Shown: positions 34,875 to 42,552 of the stretch, piece after piece
Numbering within the stretch: position 1 is the stretch's first letter
Layout: each line of letters starts with the position of its first letter
Origin: Halomonas sp. I5-271120
Lineage (GTDB): Bacteria; Pseudomonadota; Gammaproteobacteria; Pseudomonadales; Halomonadaceae
Length of the DNA: 64,000 bases
NCBI RefSeq assembly: GCF_030553075.1
Contig: NZ_CP130701.1
Coordinates: 2,356,001-2,420,000, forward strand
Direction of reading: 5' to 3'
Notes under the pieces: generated by a model
Databases searched by the model: none
Seen by the model: the letters and a program-made list of their open reading frames with translations, nothing else
What the model was told of the DNA's origin: nothing
Program-made: the position numbers and the translations under genes

Positions 34875-35744
34875 ATGGACCTGGAAACCCTGAAAATATT
34901 CGAGGCCGTCGCCGCTGAGCTGAGCGTGACCCGCGCCGCCGCGCGGCTTGGGCGTGCCCCCTCCAACGTCACGACGCGCATACAGCAATTGGAAGCGGAG
35001 CTGGACGCGGCGCTGTTCATTCGCCTTGGCAAGCGCATCACGCTTTCGACGGCGGGGCAGCGCTTCCTCACTTACGCACAGCGCCTGCTGGCGCTGGAAG
35101 ACGAGGCCCGGCAGGCCGTGGGTGCCGGTAGTGGCGGCAGTCTGCGGATCGGCAGCATGGAGAGCACGGCGGCTAGCCGGCTGCCGGCGCCGCTGGCAGC
35201 CTTCAACCGCGCCCATCCGGCGACCCGGCTCGAAGTCAGCACCGGCCCCTCGGGCCCGCTGGTGGAAGAGGTGCGCGACGGGCGGCTGGACTGCGCTTTC
35301 GTGGCCGTTCCCGCAGAGCTCGAGAACGAGCCAGCCCTGGCCGAGATGGGGCTGCAAAGCGCACCGGTTTGGGAGGAATCGTTGCTGCTGTTGTTGCCGC
35401 CCGCCGATGCCGGGGCCAGCTCGACGGCGGAGCTGCGTACCCGCACCCTGGCGGCCTTCAAGCCCGGCTGCACGTACCGGGCCATGGCGGAGCAAAGGCT
35501 CGGCATCGTCGTCGGGAGCGCGTGGCGCATCCAGGAACTGGGCTCCTACCACGCCATGGTAGCGGCCGTTTCTGCGGGCGCCTGCGTCACCTTGCTGCCG
35601 CGCAGCGTGCTGGAGCTGAGCCGCGTGTCGGACGACCTGACCACGCTGGAGATGGGCAGCGTCACCACGCGCCTGCTGTGGCGCCGTGGCTACGAGACGC
35701 CTGCGTTCCAGGCGTTCGCCGGGCAGTTTCTGGGGGACGCATGA
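34875..35744 (+). CDS. LysR-family transcriptional regulator
   Basis: A 289-residue LTTR. The N-terminal winged helix-turn-helix is clear (MDLETLKIFEAVAAELSVTRAAARLGRAPSNVTTRIQQLEAELDAALFIRLGKRITLS), followed by the substrate-binding effector domain from about residue 85 (LRIGSMESTAASRLPAPLAAFNRAHPATRLEV). The start has AAGGCGA upstream. Divergent placement suggests it controls the nitronate monooxygenase gene and itself; the ligand is unknown. Confidence 0.9.
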   Translation: MDLETLKIFEAVAAELSVTRAAARLGRAPSNVTTRIQQLEAELDAALFIRLGKRITLSTAGQRFLTYAQRLLALEDEARQAVGAGSGGSLRIGSMESTAASRLPAPLAAFNRAHPATRLEVSTGPSGPLVEEVRDGRLDCAFVAVPAELENEPALAEMGLQSAPVWEESLLLLLPPADAGASSTAELRTRTLAAFKPGCTYRAMAEQRLGIVVGSAWRIQELGSYHAMVAAVSAGACVTLLPRSVLELSRVSDDLTTLEMGSVTTRLLWRRGYETPAFQAFAGQFLGDA

Positions 35745-35853
35745 CCCGCGCACCCGCGTGGCTGTGCTCCGCCTTCATTATTTGACACTGGCAGGCGGCA
35801 TGGCGTCTTTTATTGGCGCGGTAGCTGTACATGACGCAACAAGGGAATGTTTG

Positions 35854-36297
35854 ATGCACGTCGAGAGCGTAGGGAAAAAAGACTATCGTGAGCTGCTGGA
35901 TGTCTGGGAGGCATCGGTCAGGGCAACACATGATTTCTTGCGCGAACAGGACCTGTTGGAGCTGAAGCCCCTCATTTACGAGCAGTATTTCGGCGCGGTC
36001 GATTTAACGTGCGTAAAAGGCGGGAGTGGTGAAATTCTGGGCTTCTGTGGCGTGCACGACGGCAATATCGAGATGCTATTCATCGCTCCGCAGGCGCGCG
36101 GGGAGGGCATCGGCTCTTTGCTACTGGATGACGCGGTGACAGCCCAAGGCGCCACCAAGGTAGACGTCAACGAACAGAACCCACAGGCGCTGGGCTTCTA
36201 CCAGCACAAAGGGTTTGCCGTCAAAGACCGCTCCCCGCTCGACGGGTTGGATAAGCCCTACCCATTGCTGCATATGGAACTTGAAAATACGCCGTGA
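35854..36297 (+). CDS. yjaB: GNAT acetyltransferase YjaB
   Basis: 147 residues from the ATG at 35854 (AAGGGA upstream; the frame is open earlier without a site). It aligns by eye along its length with E. coli YjaB: WEASVRATHDFL near the start, IEMLFIAPQARGEGIGSLLLDDA (acetyl-CoA binding), and the end VDVNEQNPQALGFYQHKGF followed by KPYPLLHMEL. YjaB is an acetyl-CoA-dependent N-acetyltransferase of unknown substrate. It is the last intact core gene before the AT-rich island. Confidence 0.85.
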   Translation: MHVESVGKKDYRELLDVWEASVRATHDFLREQDLLELKPLIYEQYFGAVDLTCVKGGSGEILGFCGVHDGNIEMLFIAPQARGEGIGSLLLDDAVTAQGATKVDVNEQNPQALGFYQHKGFAVKDRSPLDGLDKPYPLLHMELENTP

Positions 36298-36548
36298 TTT
36301 GCTGCGGCAGCGGCGCTTCTGCGCAGCGCCTTTGCTCATCCCGATAATCTTCCACAGCCCATTATCGCCACCCTCATGATGCGCAAGTGGCGTTAGCGCA
36401 AAGCATCCGATGCCTCGGTTGATGCTGCGCGGGCTACTCTCATGAGACTGACGTTGATCAAAAGCCTAAGTGAAATTGGCCTCAAGCGGTGACATTCTGA
36501 GTCCCTCGTTCTAGGCTGAAGGATCAGCCAACCAGCAAGGGACTGCCG

Positions 36549-36812
36549 ATGGCCTATCACTCCGCCTCACCCCGCATTACCCTTCACCCGCACTCCCGGC
36601 GGGGCCGCATCCTTGATGGCGATACCCTGATCGCCGATTCGTGCAACGCCATCGAACTGCGAGAGCGCGGTTATCCATCGAGACACTATCTCCTGGGGGT
36701 GGATGTGGGTAGGTCGAAGATCTCGGTATCCGCCAGCGTGATGCATTGCTCGTGTAAAAGAATTCATCCGTTACTCTCTGCATGCTGTCGTCAACTTAGT
36801 CTGCGGAGATGA
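36549..36812 (+). pseudogene. Broken DUF427 paralogue
   Basis: The first 55 codons match the intact DUF427 gene at 28610 closely (GDTLIAD--NAIELRERGYP-RHY). After MHCSCK the match moves to another frame, in which KEFIRYSL aligns to the conserved KGDSTYYSL, showing a frameshift. The C-terminal half is then lost where the AT-rich island begins. A good AAGGGA site and ATG remain. Confidence 0.65.
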
Positions 36813-37021
36813 TGTGAAAGTTATGGCTCTTGGGCTGGGGTTTTATGCCGGAAATTTCCTGAGGTTTATGGGGTGAGGGGTTCTATAAACTTTAACAGGT
36901 CATTGCGACATCGCTACTCATCTAAGGTTTAAGGTGTGAGTGATGCTCATTGGTTATTTAGAGTTTTTTTTGCTGTCTTTGGGCTTAGGGTATGTTGGTA
37001 TTAATTGATGGAGGTGAATTG

Positions 37022-37456
37022 ATGAAGAAAGTTTTTTTCTCTTATTCTCATAAAGACGAAAGCATGAGAGATAAGCTTGAGGTGCAACTATCTTTACTGA
37101 AAAGAAGGGGGCTTGTTGAGGCATGGCATGATAGGGCCATTGATGCTGGCGAAGAGCTAGACGAAAAAATCAATGAGCATATTAAAAGTGATGATATAAT
37201 ATTGCTTCTGATTAGCCCTGATTTTATTGCCTCAGATTATTGTTACGATACTGAGATGAGGGTTGCGATGGAACGCCACAACAGCGGCGATGCCGTCGTG
37301 GTGCCAATTATTATACGACCCTGCGACTGGCATGAAGCTCCCTTTGGGAAGCTGATGGCAGTTCCTACGGATGGCTACCCAGTGAGTTTATGGGTAGACC
37401 AAGATTCGGCTTTTCTCAATGTGGTAGATTCAATAAAGAAAGTAATAAGTCGCTGA
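37022..37456 (+). CDS. Stand-alone TIR-domain protein
   Basis: 144 residues from the ATG at 37022 (GGAGGTGAATTG upstream), a single TIR domain. Order: strand A KKVFFSYSHKDE, RRGLVEAWHDRAIDAGEELDEKINEHIKSDDIILLLISPDFIASDYCYDTEM with the presumed catalytic Glu in the YCYDTE motif (the SxWCxxE position of NADase TIRs), and VVPIIIRPCDWHEAPFGKLMAVP. Bacterial TIRs of this class cleave NAD+ or make cyclic ADP-ribose signals. It lies 29 bp before a second gene whose TIR domain is a clear paralogue, so the two probably form one operon and act together. Confidence 0.88.
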   Translation: MKKVFFSYSHKDESMRDKLEVQLSLLKRRGLVEAWHDRAIDAGEELDEKINEHIKSDDIILLLISPDFIASDYCYDTEMRVAMERHNSGDAVVVPIIIRPCDWHEAPFGKLMAVPTDGYPVSLWVDQDSAFLNVVDSIKKVISR

Positions 37457-37485
37457 AGAGGCTTATGGTTTTTAGGAGTGAATTA

Positions 37486-38457
37486 ATGAAAAAAGTAGTA
37501 ATAAGTTACAGTAGAGAAGATGAAGAGTTTAAGGAGCAGCTGATTTCCCACTTGAGTGGGTTGGTAAATAGGGGTGTGATCGAGACTTGGCACAATAGAG
37601 ACATTGTTGCCGGCGATGTAAGAGCAGGGGAAGTTGATCAAAATATAAATCAAGCGTCAGTTGTTATTTTGATGGTGAGTCCCGAATTTATTGGTTCAGA
37701 GTACTGTTACGCTGAAGAAATGAAGCATGCGTTAAGATTGCACGAAGATGGGTGTGTAAGAGTAATACCTCTTAGGCTACGACCATGCGATATTGAAGGT
37801 GCTCCCTTTGAGCAGTTAAAATGCATTCCGGAGCAAAGGTGGATAAGTCAGTATGCAGATAGGGATAGTGCATTTTTAGAAGTGATAGAAGAAATTAAAA
37901 TAGCAATAAAAGAGGTTGTTCCAAAAAAAGAATTAGCTTTAAGGGAGAGGCGCGAGTTAAATCATGAGTTTTCGAAGTGGTTGAATGATACAGAGGTTGT
38001 TTTAAAAAGCAGAGCAACTGAAGTGATAGAGCTAGATGATATATATGTTTATCCTGATCTTCGAAGTTTAGATTCAAGCGATGATAATTTTATAGAAACA
38101 TCTTCGTCCCGCTTAGCAGAGGCGGAGGGATACACCCTTGTTCTTGGAGAAGAACAGTCGGGGAAAACAGCTTTTGCCAAGTCACTTTTCAAAAGCTGTT
38201 TCGAAAATAATAAAAAGCCGGTTTTTATCAATGCCGAGGATGGAAATGAGAGCAATATTTCGGAGCTTTGCAATGAGGCGATAAAGGCTCAGTATGAGGA
38301 TATAAATGATCTGTCAGAAATAAATAAAAGCGATAGATTTCTAATAATTGATAATTTTTCTAGAATCTCTTTAAATAAGAAGCACCAGAATATATTGTTG
38401 GCTGGTATAGAAGGAGAGTTCAATACTTGCGTCATTCTCGCTGCTGACTCTCGGTAG
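37486..38457 (+). pseudogene. TIR-STAND NTPase, 5' part, split by IS3 element
   Basis: 323 residues from the ATG at 37486 (AGGAGTGAATTA upstream). Residues 1-140 are a TIR domain (KKVVISYSREDEEF, VILMVSPEFIGSEYCYAEEM with Glu, VIPLRLRPCDIEGAPFEQL). After a linker comes the start of a P-loop NTPase: Walker A LGEEQSGKTAFAKSLF near 224-240 and Walker B RFLIIDNF near 290. The frame meets a stop at 38457 in the first bases of the IS3 insertion. The reading resumes beyond the element at 40125. Intact, the protein would be about 850 residues and of the TIR-STAND (NLR-like) kind, in which target recognition by the C-terminus triggers oligomerisation and TIR activity. Confidence 0.85.
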
Positions 38458-38487
38458 TTTTCAACCCAGTTGTCCAAATCGCTTCCA

Positions 38488-39543
38488 TTAAGCAGCTTTC
38501 TGATTCCGTTCTTTTTCCTGCGGCTTGCCAGGATTGAGCGATACTTGTCCGATGGCCTCCCAGCGTCGAACGTCGCCAGACCAGCGCTTGGGATTCAGGC
38601 GCTTTGCGCGTTCATAAACCCCTTTTCGCTCGGCCAAGCGCTTAGTATCCGTGCCACGATGCCGGTCGGCAGGCGTGACGAAGTTAATGCCACTGTGAAG
38701 GTGTTGTTCATTGTAGGCGTGCTCGAACGACAACATCCATTCCCGCACAACGGCCAGTGAGGAAAAGCCCTTCGCTGGCCACGCTGGACAGTACTTAACG
38801 GTGCGGAACAGCGCCTCTGAATAAGGATTATCGTTGCTCACGCGTGGTCGGCTATGGGACATCAGCATGCCCAGCTCCGCCAGTCTCGCGCGCAGGGTGT
38901 AAGAGGTCATCGGCGCGCCGTTATCCGAGTGCAGAACCGGCGGCGTTTGCCAGCAACCCTCACGCAGCAGCGCGCGCTCAACCAGTTGTTTTGCCAAGTA
39001 TCCAGACTCGTTGTCATGGATTTCCCAGGCAATGATCTTGCGACTATAGACGTCCAGGATCAGGTACAGGTACCAGTGCTGACCACGCACCTCAGAGGGG
39101 CAGTAGCTGATGTCCCAACTCCAAATCTGGTTGGGTCCCGAGGCCGTGAAGCTGGTCGGTTCAGCGGCCTTGCGGGCTGGCGTCATGCGGCCCCGGTGGT
39201 TCAGCTGCTGGTGCTTTTTCAGTACCCGATAAAACGATGACTCCGAGGCCAGATAACGGCCCTGATCTGCCAGAAGAGGTACGATCTGTGATGGCGGCAA
39301 GCTCTGATACGCTGGTTGGCAACAGGTGTTCAGAATCGCCTCTTCTTCCGCCTGAGTGAGCTGATGGGGCTGCGCAACACGCGCGGCGTGCGGGCGCTGA
39401 TCCATGGTCACGCTGCCATTGATCTGTCGCCAGCGTTTTAAGGTGCGCTGACTCAGCCCCATCACTTCGGCTGCCTTATAGCGTGCCGCGCCACCAGCCA
39501 CCGCCTCATCAAAGTCCTTCAACAGCCTTGTACGTTCGCTCAA
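38488..39543 (-). CDS. IS3-family transposase OrfB (DDE integrase)
   Basis: 351 residues from a TTG at 39543; it may instead be made by frameshifting from OrfA. An N-terminal helix-turn-helix (YKAAEVMGLSQRTLKRWRQ) precedes the rve core with all three catalytic residues: Asp in IWSWDISY, Asp in LHSDNGAPM, Glu in NPYSEALFRTVKYCPAWP. The core appears intact, so the element may be active. Confidence 0.88.
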   Translation of the reverse strand: MSERTRLLKDFDEAVAGGAARYKAAEVMGLSQRTLKRWRQINGSVTMDQRPHAARVAQPHQLTQAEEEAILNTCCQPAYQSLPPSQIVPLLADQGRYLASESSFYRVLKKHQQLNHRGRMTPARKAAEPTSFTASGPNQIWSWDISYCPSEVRGQHWYLYLILDVYSRKIIAWEIHDNESGYLAKQLVERALLREGCWQTPPVLHSDNGAPMTSYTLRARLAELGMLMSHSRPRVSNDNPYSEALFRTVKYCPAWPAKGFSSLAVVREWMLSFEHAYNEQHLHSGINFVTPADRHRGTDTKRLAERKGVYERAKRLNPKRWSGDVRRWEAIGQVSLNPGKPQEKERNQKAA

Positions 39544-39548
39544 CGACG

Positions 39549-40055
39549 TTAGTCGTCCTCGTTGTCCGGGGCTTCGCCGTACAAGGCTTCGAGCTTTTTT
39601 GACAGCACCAGCAACGAGGTCGTTTCTGCCAGAACCCGGTCCTTGCGACGGACGTCGGCCTTCAGCTTCTTGATCGTACGGCGGTCATCGCGCTGCTGCT
39701 TCTGAGCGGCTTTATCTCGGTTTTCCTGCATGCCGGCACCTTGGAGGCAGGCCTCCTTCCAGCGTTGCACCTGTTCAGGGTATAAGCCTTTTTCCCGGCA
39801 ATACGTGCCAAGCTCGGTCTCTGATAGAGAAGCCGTTTCAATCACCACAGCCAGCTTGGCGTCAGCTGACCAATCATCTCCGGTCTTACGGTTCCCTGGC
39901 ACAGGCACTCCTTGTCGGCGGCATGTTTTCAGCCAACCATACAGGGTCGCATCCGATATGCCTTCCTCGGCGGCCACCGACGCCACACTGCGGTTGTCAG
40001 GCGGTAGCAGCTTCTTTAGCACCGCGGCCTTACGTTCCTCGGAATAACGTGGCAT
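39549..40055 (-). CDS. IS3-family transposase OrfA
   Basis: 168 residues from the ATG at 40055 (AGGATTG upstream); an upstream GTG at 40076 is possible. Helix-turn-helix protein: MPRYSEERKAAVLKKLLPP, SVAAEEGISDATLYGWLKTCRRQG, then a second HTH (LSETELGTYCREKGLYPEQVQRWKEAC) and a basic coiled coil. Ends 5 bp before OrfB. Confidence 0.85.
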   Translation of the reverse strand: MPRYSEERKAAVLKKLLPPDNRSVASVAAEEGISDATLYGWLKTCRRQGVPVPGNRKTGDDWSADAKLAVVIETASLSETELGTYCREKGLYPEQVQRWKEACLQGAGMQENRDKAAQKQQRDDRRTIKKLKADVRRKDRVLAETTSLLVLSKKLEALYGEAPDNEDD

Positions 40056-40124
40056 GAACAATCCTATGCCGCCCACTCTGATGTGGATTCAGGCAAAATC
40101 GCCAACTGGACAACTAGGCTGACA

Positions 40125-41701
40125 GAGGGGGCTCTTTCCAATACGTTATCCCTGATATTGAGGGTGTGTCGGGCTTTTCCGTTAAGGAAATATTACCTTT
40201 CGGAAACTTTAAGCGAGAAAAGCTAATTGAAAAATGGGTTTCTGTTGGGAGGGATAAAGAGATTGATGAGGCGGAATTATTTTATAATGTAGATGAGCTT
40301 AAGACAAAAATAGATTCGCTAGTAAGACGCAGCGTGATTCCTCCAAAGCCTATATATCTTCTAAGTTTGTTGCAGATCTTTGAAGCATATACTGCCCAGC
40401 AAATTGACTTGACTTCATTTGGCCATTGTTACCAACACTTAGTATACCAGGCTTTAGAAAAAGCTGATATAGCCGGGAGAGAGATTGAGAAGTATATGAA
40501 TGTAATGACTGAGTTTTCTTGGGCTCAGTTCGAAAACAGCGGAGAGCTTAGTGATGAAAAGCTTGGCGTTTTCTTTAAAAAATATTCAGAAGTATATTTG
40601 GCAGTAGATGAAAGGAATGTCCTGGACCGGCTGATGCGCTGTAGTATTTTGTCGAAAAACGAAAAAGGATATAAGTTTAAATACCCATACATATATTATT
40701 TCTTTGCAGCTAAGTATATATCAGAGCAGTACAATAAAAGCGATCATGTGAGAAGGAGGTTTATTTATTTGTTGGAAAATCTTCATAAAGAAGATTGTGC
40801 AAATATAATCATTTTTATCACTCATCATACAAAGGACGCTTGGATTTTGGATGAGATACAAGTTTGCATGATGGACTTGTTTCAAGAAGAAACTGCCGCT
40901 ACTTTAGACCGCGATTCTTTAAGGTTCATGGAGAGTTTTCTCGAAGATATTCCAGATTTGATTCTTGAGAAAAGAAAAATTGAAGATGAACGTGAGAAAA
41001 ATGCTCACGATATGGATCGGCTCGAAAAGCAAACAGCTCGTTTCGATAGTGAGATTGAAAAGTTAGAGCCAAGTGATACTTTGGCACGAATAAATAAGGC
41101 CTTTAAAGGGATAGAGATTGTAGGCCAAATTGTTCGAAACAGGTCTGCATCCCTTCCTAAAGATACTCTGGTTGATATAGTTGAGGAGGGGTTTCATACA
41201 GGATTAAGGTTTCTTTCATATTTTCTTGGCATAACAGATGTTTCAAAAGATGAGGTCCTGAAAATAATCGAGCATATCTTGCAAGAAAATCCGAGAGTGA
41301 GCGACAAGGACTTGGAAAAAGAGGCTAAGCATACCTATATGTTGCTTACATATGGCGTTATATTTGGTGTTCTTAGAAAAATATCGAGATCACTGGGAGG
41401 TGTGGAAGTAGAAGAAATATGCAGGATAATTGAGGAGAAAAATGGAACTCCCGCTATAAAACTGATTAACCAGTCTATGCACTTGCATTTCCATAAAAGA
41501 TTGGACTTTAAACGCATAGCTGATCTACAAAGAGAATTTCGCTCAAATCCAACGTGCAAAAGAATTCTTAGAGAGAATATAATACAGCATACATACATGT
41601 TTCCTGTCAAATATAAGGATAAGCAGCGATTATCTCAGTCATTGAATGTAAGTATGCAGACGCAACGCCGGATAGAGAGTGCTAAAGGCGGTAAGGTATA
41701 A
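40125..41701 (+). pseudogene. TIR-STAND NTPase, 3' part beyond IS3 element
   Basis: About 525 residues in frame with the 5' part once the inserted DNA is removed. It opens GSFQYVIPDIEG, then FSVKEILPFGNFKREKLIEKWVSVG, the usual segment after the NTPase core in STAND proteins, followed by winged-helix-like YYFFAAKYISEQY (residues about 185-200 here) and a long helical C-terminus with a coiled coil near 270-310 (EKRKIEDEREKNAHDMDRLEKQ). The C-terminal sensor lacks recognisable TPR, WD or LRR repeats. A GTG at 40166 could start a fragment but lacks a good site. Few lesions are seen, suggesting that inactivation by the IS is recent. Confidence 0.82.
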
Positions 41702-41717
41702 AGCATAAAAAAGCAAA

Positions 41718-41742
41718 AAACCGTGGTGGCGGCTCACGGTTT
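41718..41742 (+). terminator. Hairpin after the TIR-STAND gene
   Basis: 8-bp stem AAACCGTG/CACGGTTT with a 9-base loop, 17 bp beyond the stop, preceded by A-runs, so it would work best as a terminator on the minus strand but may serve both directions. Confidence 0.6.
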
Positions 41743-42074
41743 ATCGATTCCACTGATTCGCAGGTGCTTATAGAGGTGCCTGCCTTTAAAGTGCTTGTCT
41801 CTCCCATCTCAGTGGTTAGAATTTTGGTAAATCATGCCTCGTTGGTTTGTTGTTTTTTTTTGCGATAGATTTGTGAGTTTTTTTATGGGTTTAAATTATA
41901 TTTTAATCCGCCCTGGAGGTTTGGGTACTGGGTGGGGGTAAGTGTTTTTTTTTAGGTGGCCATTCCGAGCAATTGGGCGATTTTTGATTGTACTTAAAAA
42001 CTATGCGGGCCACATAATAGAGTTCGCTGAATTATTTCTCTTGGCCGGAGACTGACCTGCGCTGTGTCTTGAAC
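41743..42074. other. AT-rich noncoding stretch
   Basis: No gene found. Contains long T-runs (41850-41890, 41945) and short frames without family resemblance. It probably is the original right part of the island before the IS3 remnant. Confidence 0.4.
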
Positions 42075-42436
42075 TGACCTTCCCCCTGATTTAGGTTCGC
42101 GCTCAATGTGAGAAACCGCTCCTTCATGCACACCGCTGGGCATAGGCAACAGGTGGCATATAACCCAGCGCGCTGTGCGGTCTGACATGGTTGTAGTGGG
42201 CCCTCCATTGGTCGATTTCATGTCTAGCATCGGTCAGGCTCAGAAACCAGTGCTGATTGAGGCAGCCATCGCGGAACTTGCCGTTGAAGCTCTCGATGAA
42301 GGCATTCTGTGTCGGCTTGCCCGGCTGGATGAAGGCCAGCGTGACCTTCCGCTCACGCGCCCAGAAGAACATCGCCTTGCTGGTCAGTTCGGGGCCGTTA
42401 TCGCAGACAATCGACCCGGGCAGCGCACGCTGCCCC
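42075..42436 (-). mobile_element. IS3-family remnant (3' part of OrfB)
   Basis: A second, different IS3-type transposase. Only the end of OrfB remains: SIVCDNGPELTSKAMFFW with the second Asp, then GKPTQNAFIESFNGKFRDGCLN with the Glu, ending VAYAQRCA-stop at 42124. The downstream end TGACCTTCCCCC at 42075 resembles IS407/IS51-group termini. The upstream half, with OrfA and the first Asp, is missing; the break is at about 42436. Confidence 0.8.
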
Positions 42437-42552
42437 CCTCTGTCAGGTAAATACCATCACACCTCATGCTGTGGACGTTATGGCAGCCTGAACGCGCGCT
42501 CCCTGGCTGAGGAAAGGCTCTACTGCTACTTGAATAACGGAGCCGATGCTCA

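Larger units (their letters stand above)
38459..40124 (-). mobile_element. IS3-family insertion sequence, complete
   Basis: About 1666 bp with two transposase genes on the minus strand. Ends are 38459-38476 (TTTCAACCCAGTTGTCCA) and 40107-40124 (complement TGTCAGCCTAGTTGTCCA); 15 of 18 positions match. It interrupts the TIR-STAND gene in the opposite orientation. No exact target duplication is visible. Its GC content matches the host chromosome, unlike the island around it. Confidence 0.85.
36813..42436. other. AT-rich accessory island with TIR system and IS3 elements
   Basis: A 5.6-kb block with much lower GC and different codon use (many AAA, ATA, TTA) than both flanks, except inside the IS3 element. 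It begins at the end of a decayed DUF427 gene and ends at an IS3 remnant 116 bp from recD. I see no integrase and no tRNA end; 36813-37021 is leader sequence with the probable promoter of the TIR operon. Confidence 0.75.

Noticed and set aside
38452..38460. Target-site duplication of the IS3 element
   Set aside because: Tested 3-4 bp comparisons around both ends; none matched exactly, so no duplication is reported.
40166..41701. Independent gene starting at GTG 40166
   Set aside because: The frame is open upstream to the IS end and joins the TIR-STAND 5' part in phase; the GTG lacks a good site. It is the 3' half of a split gene.
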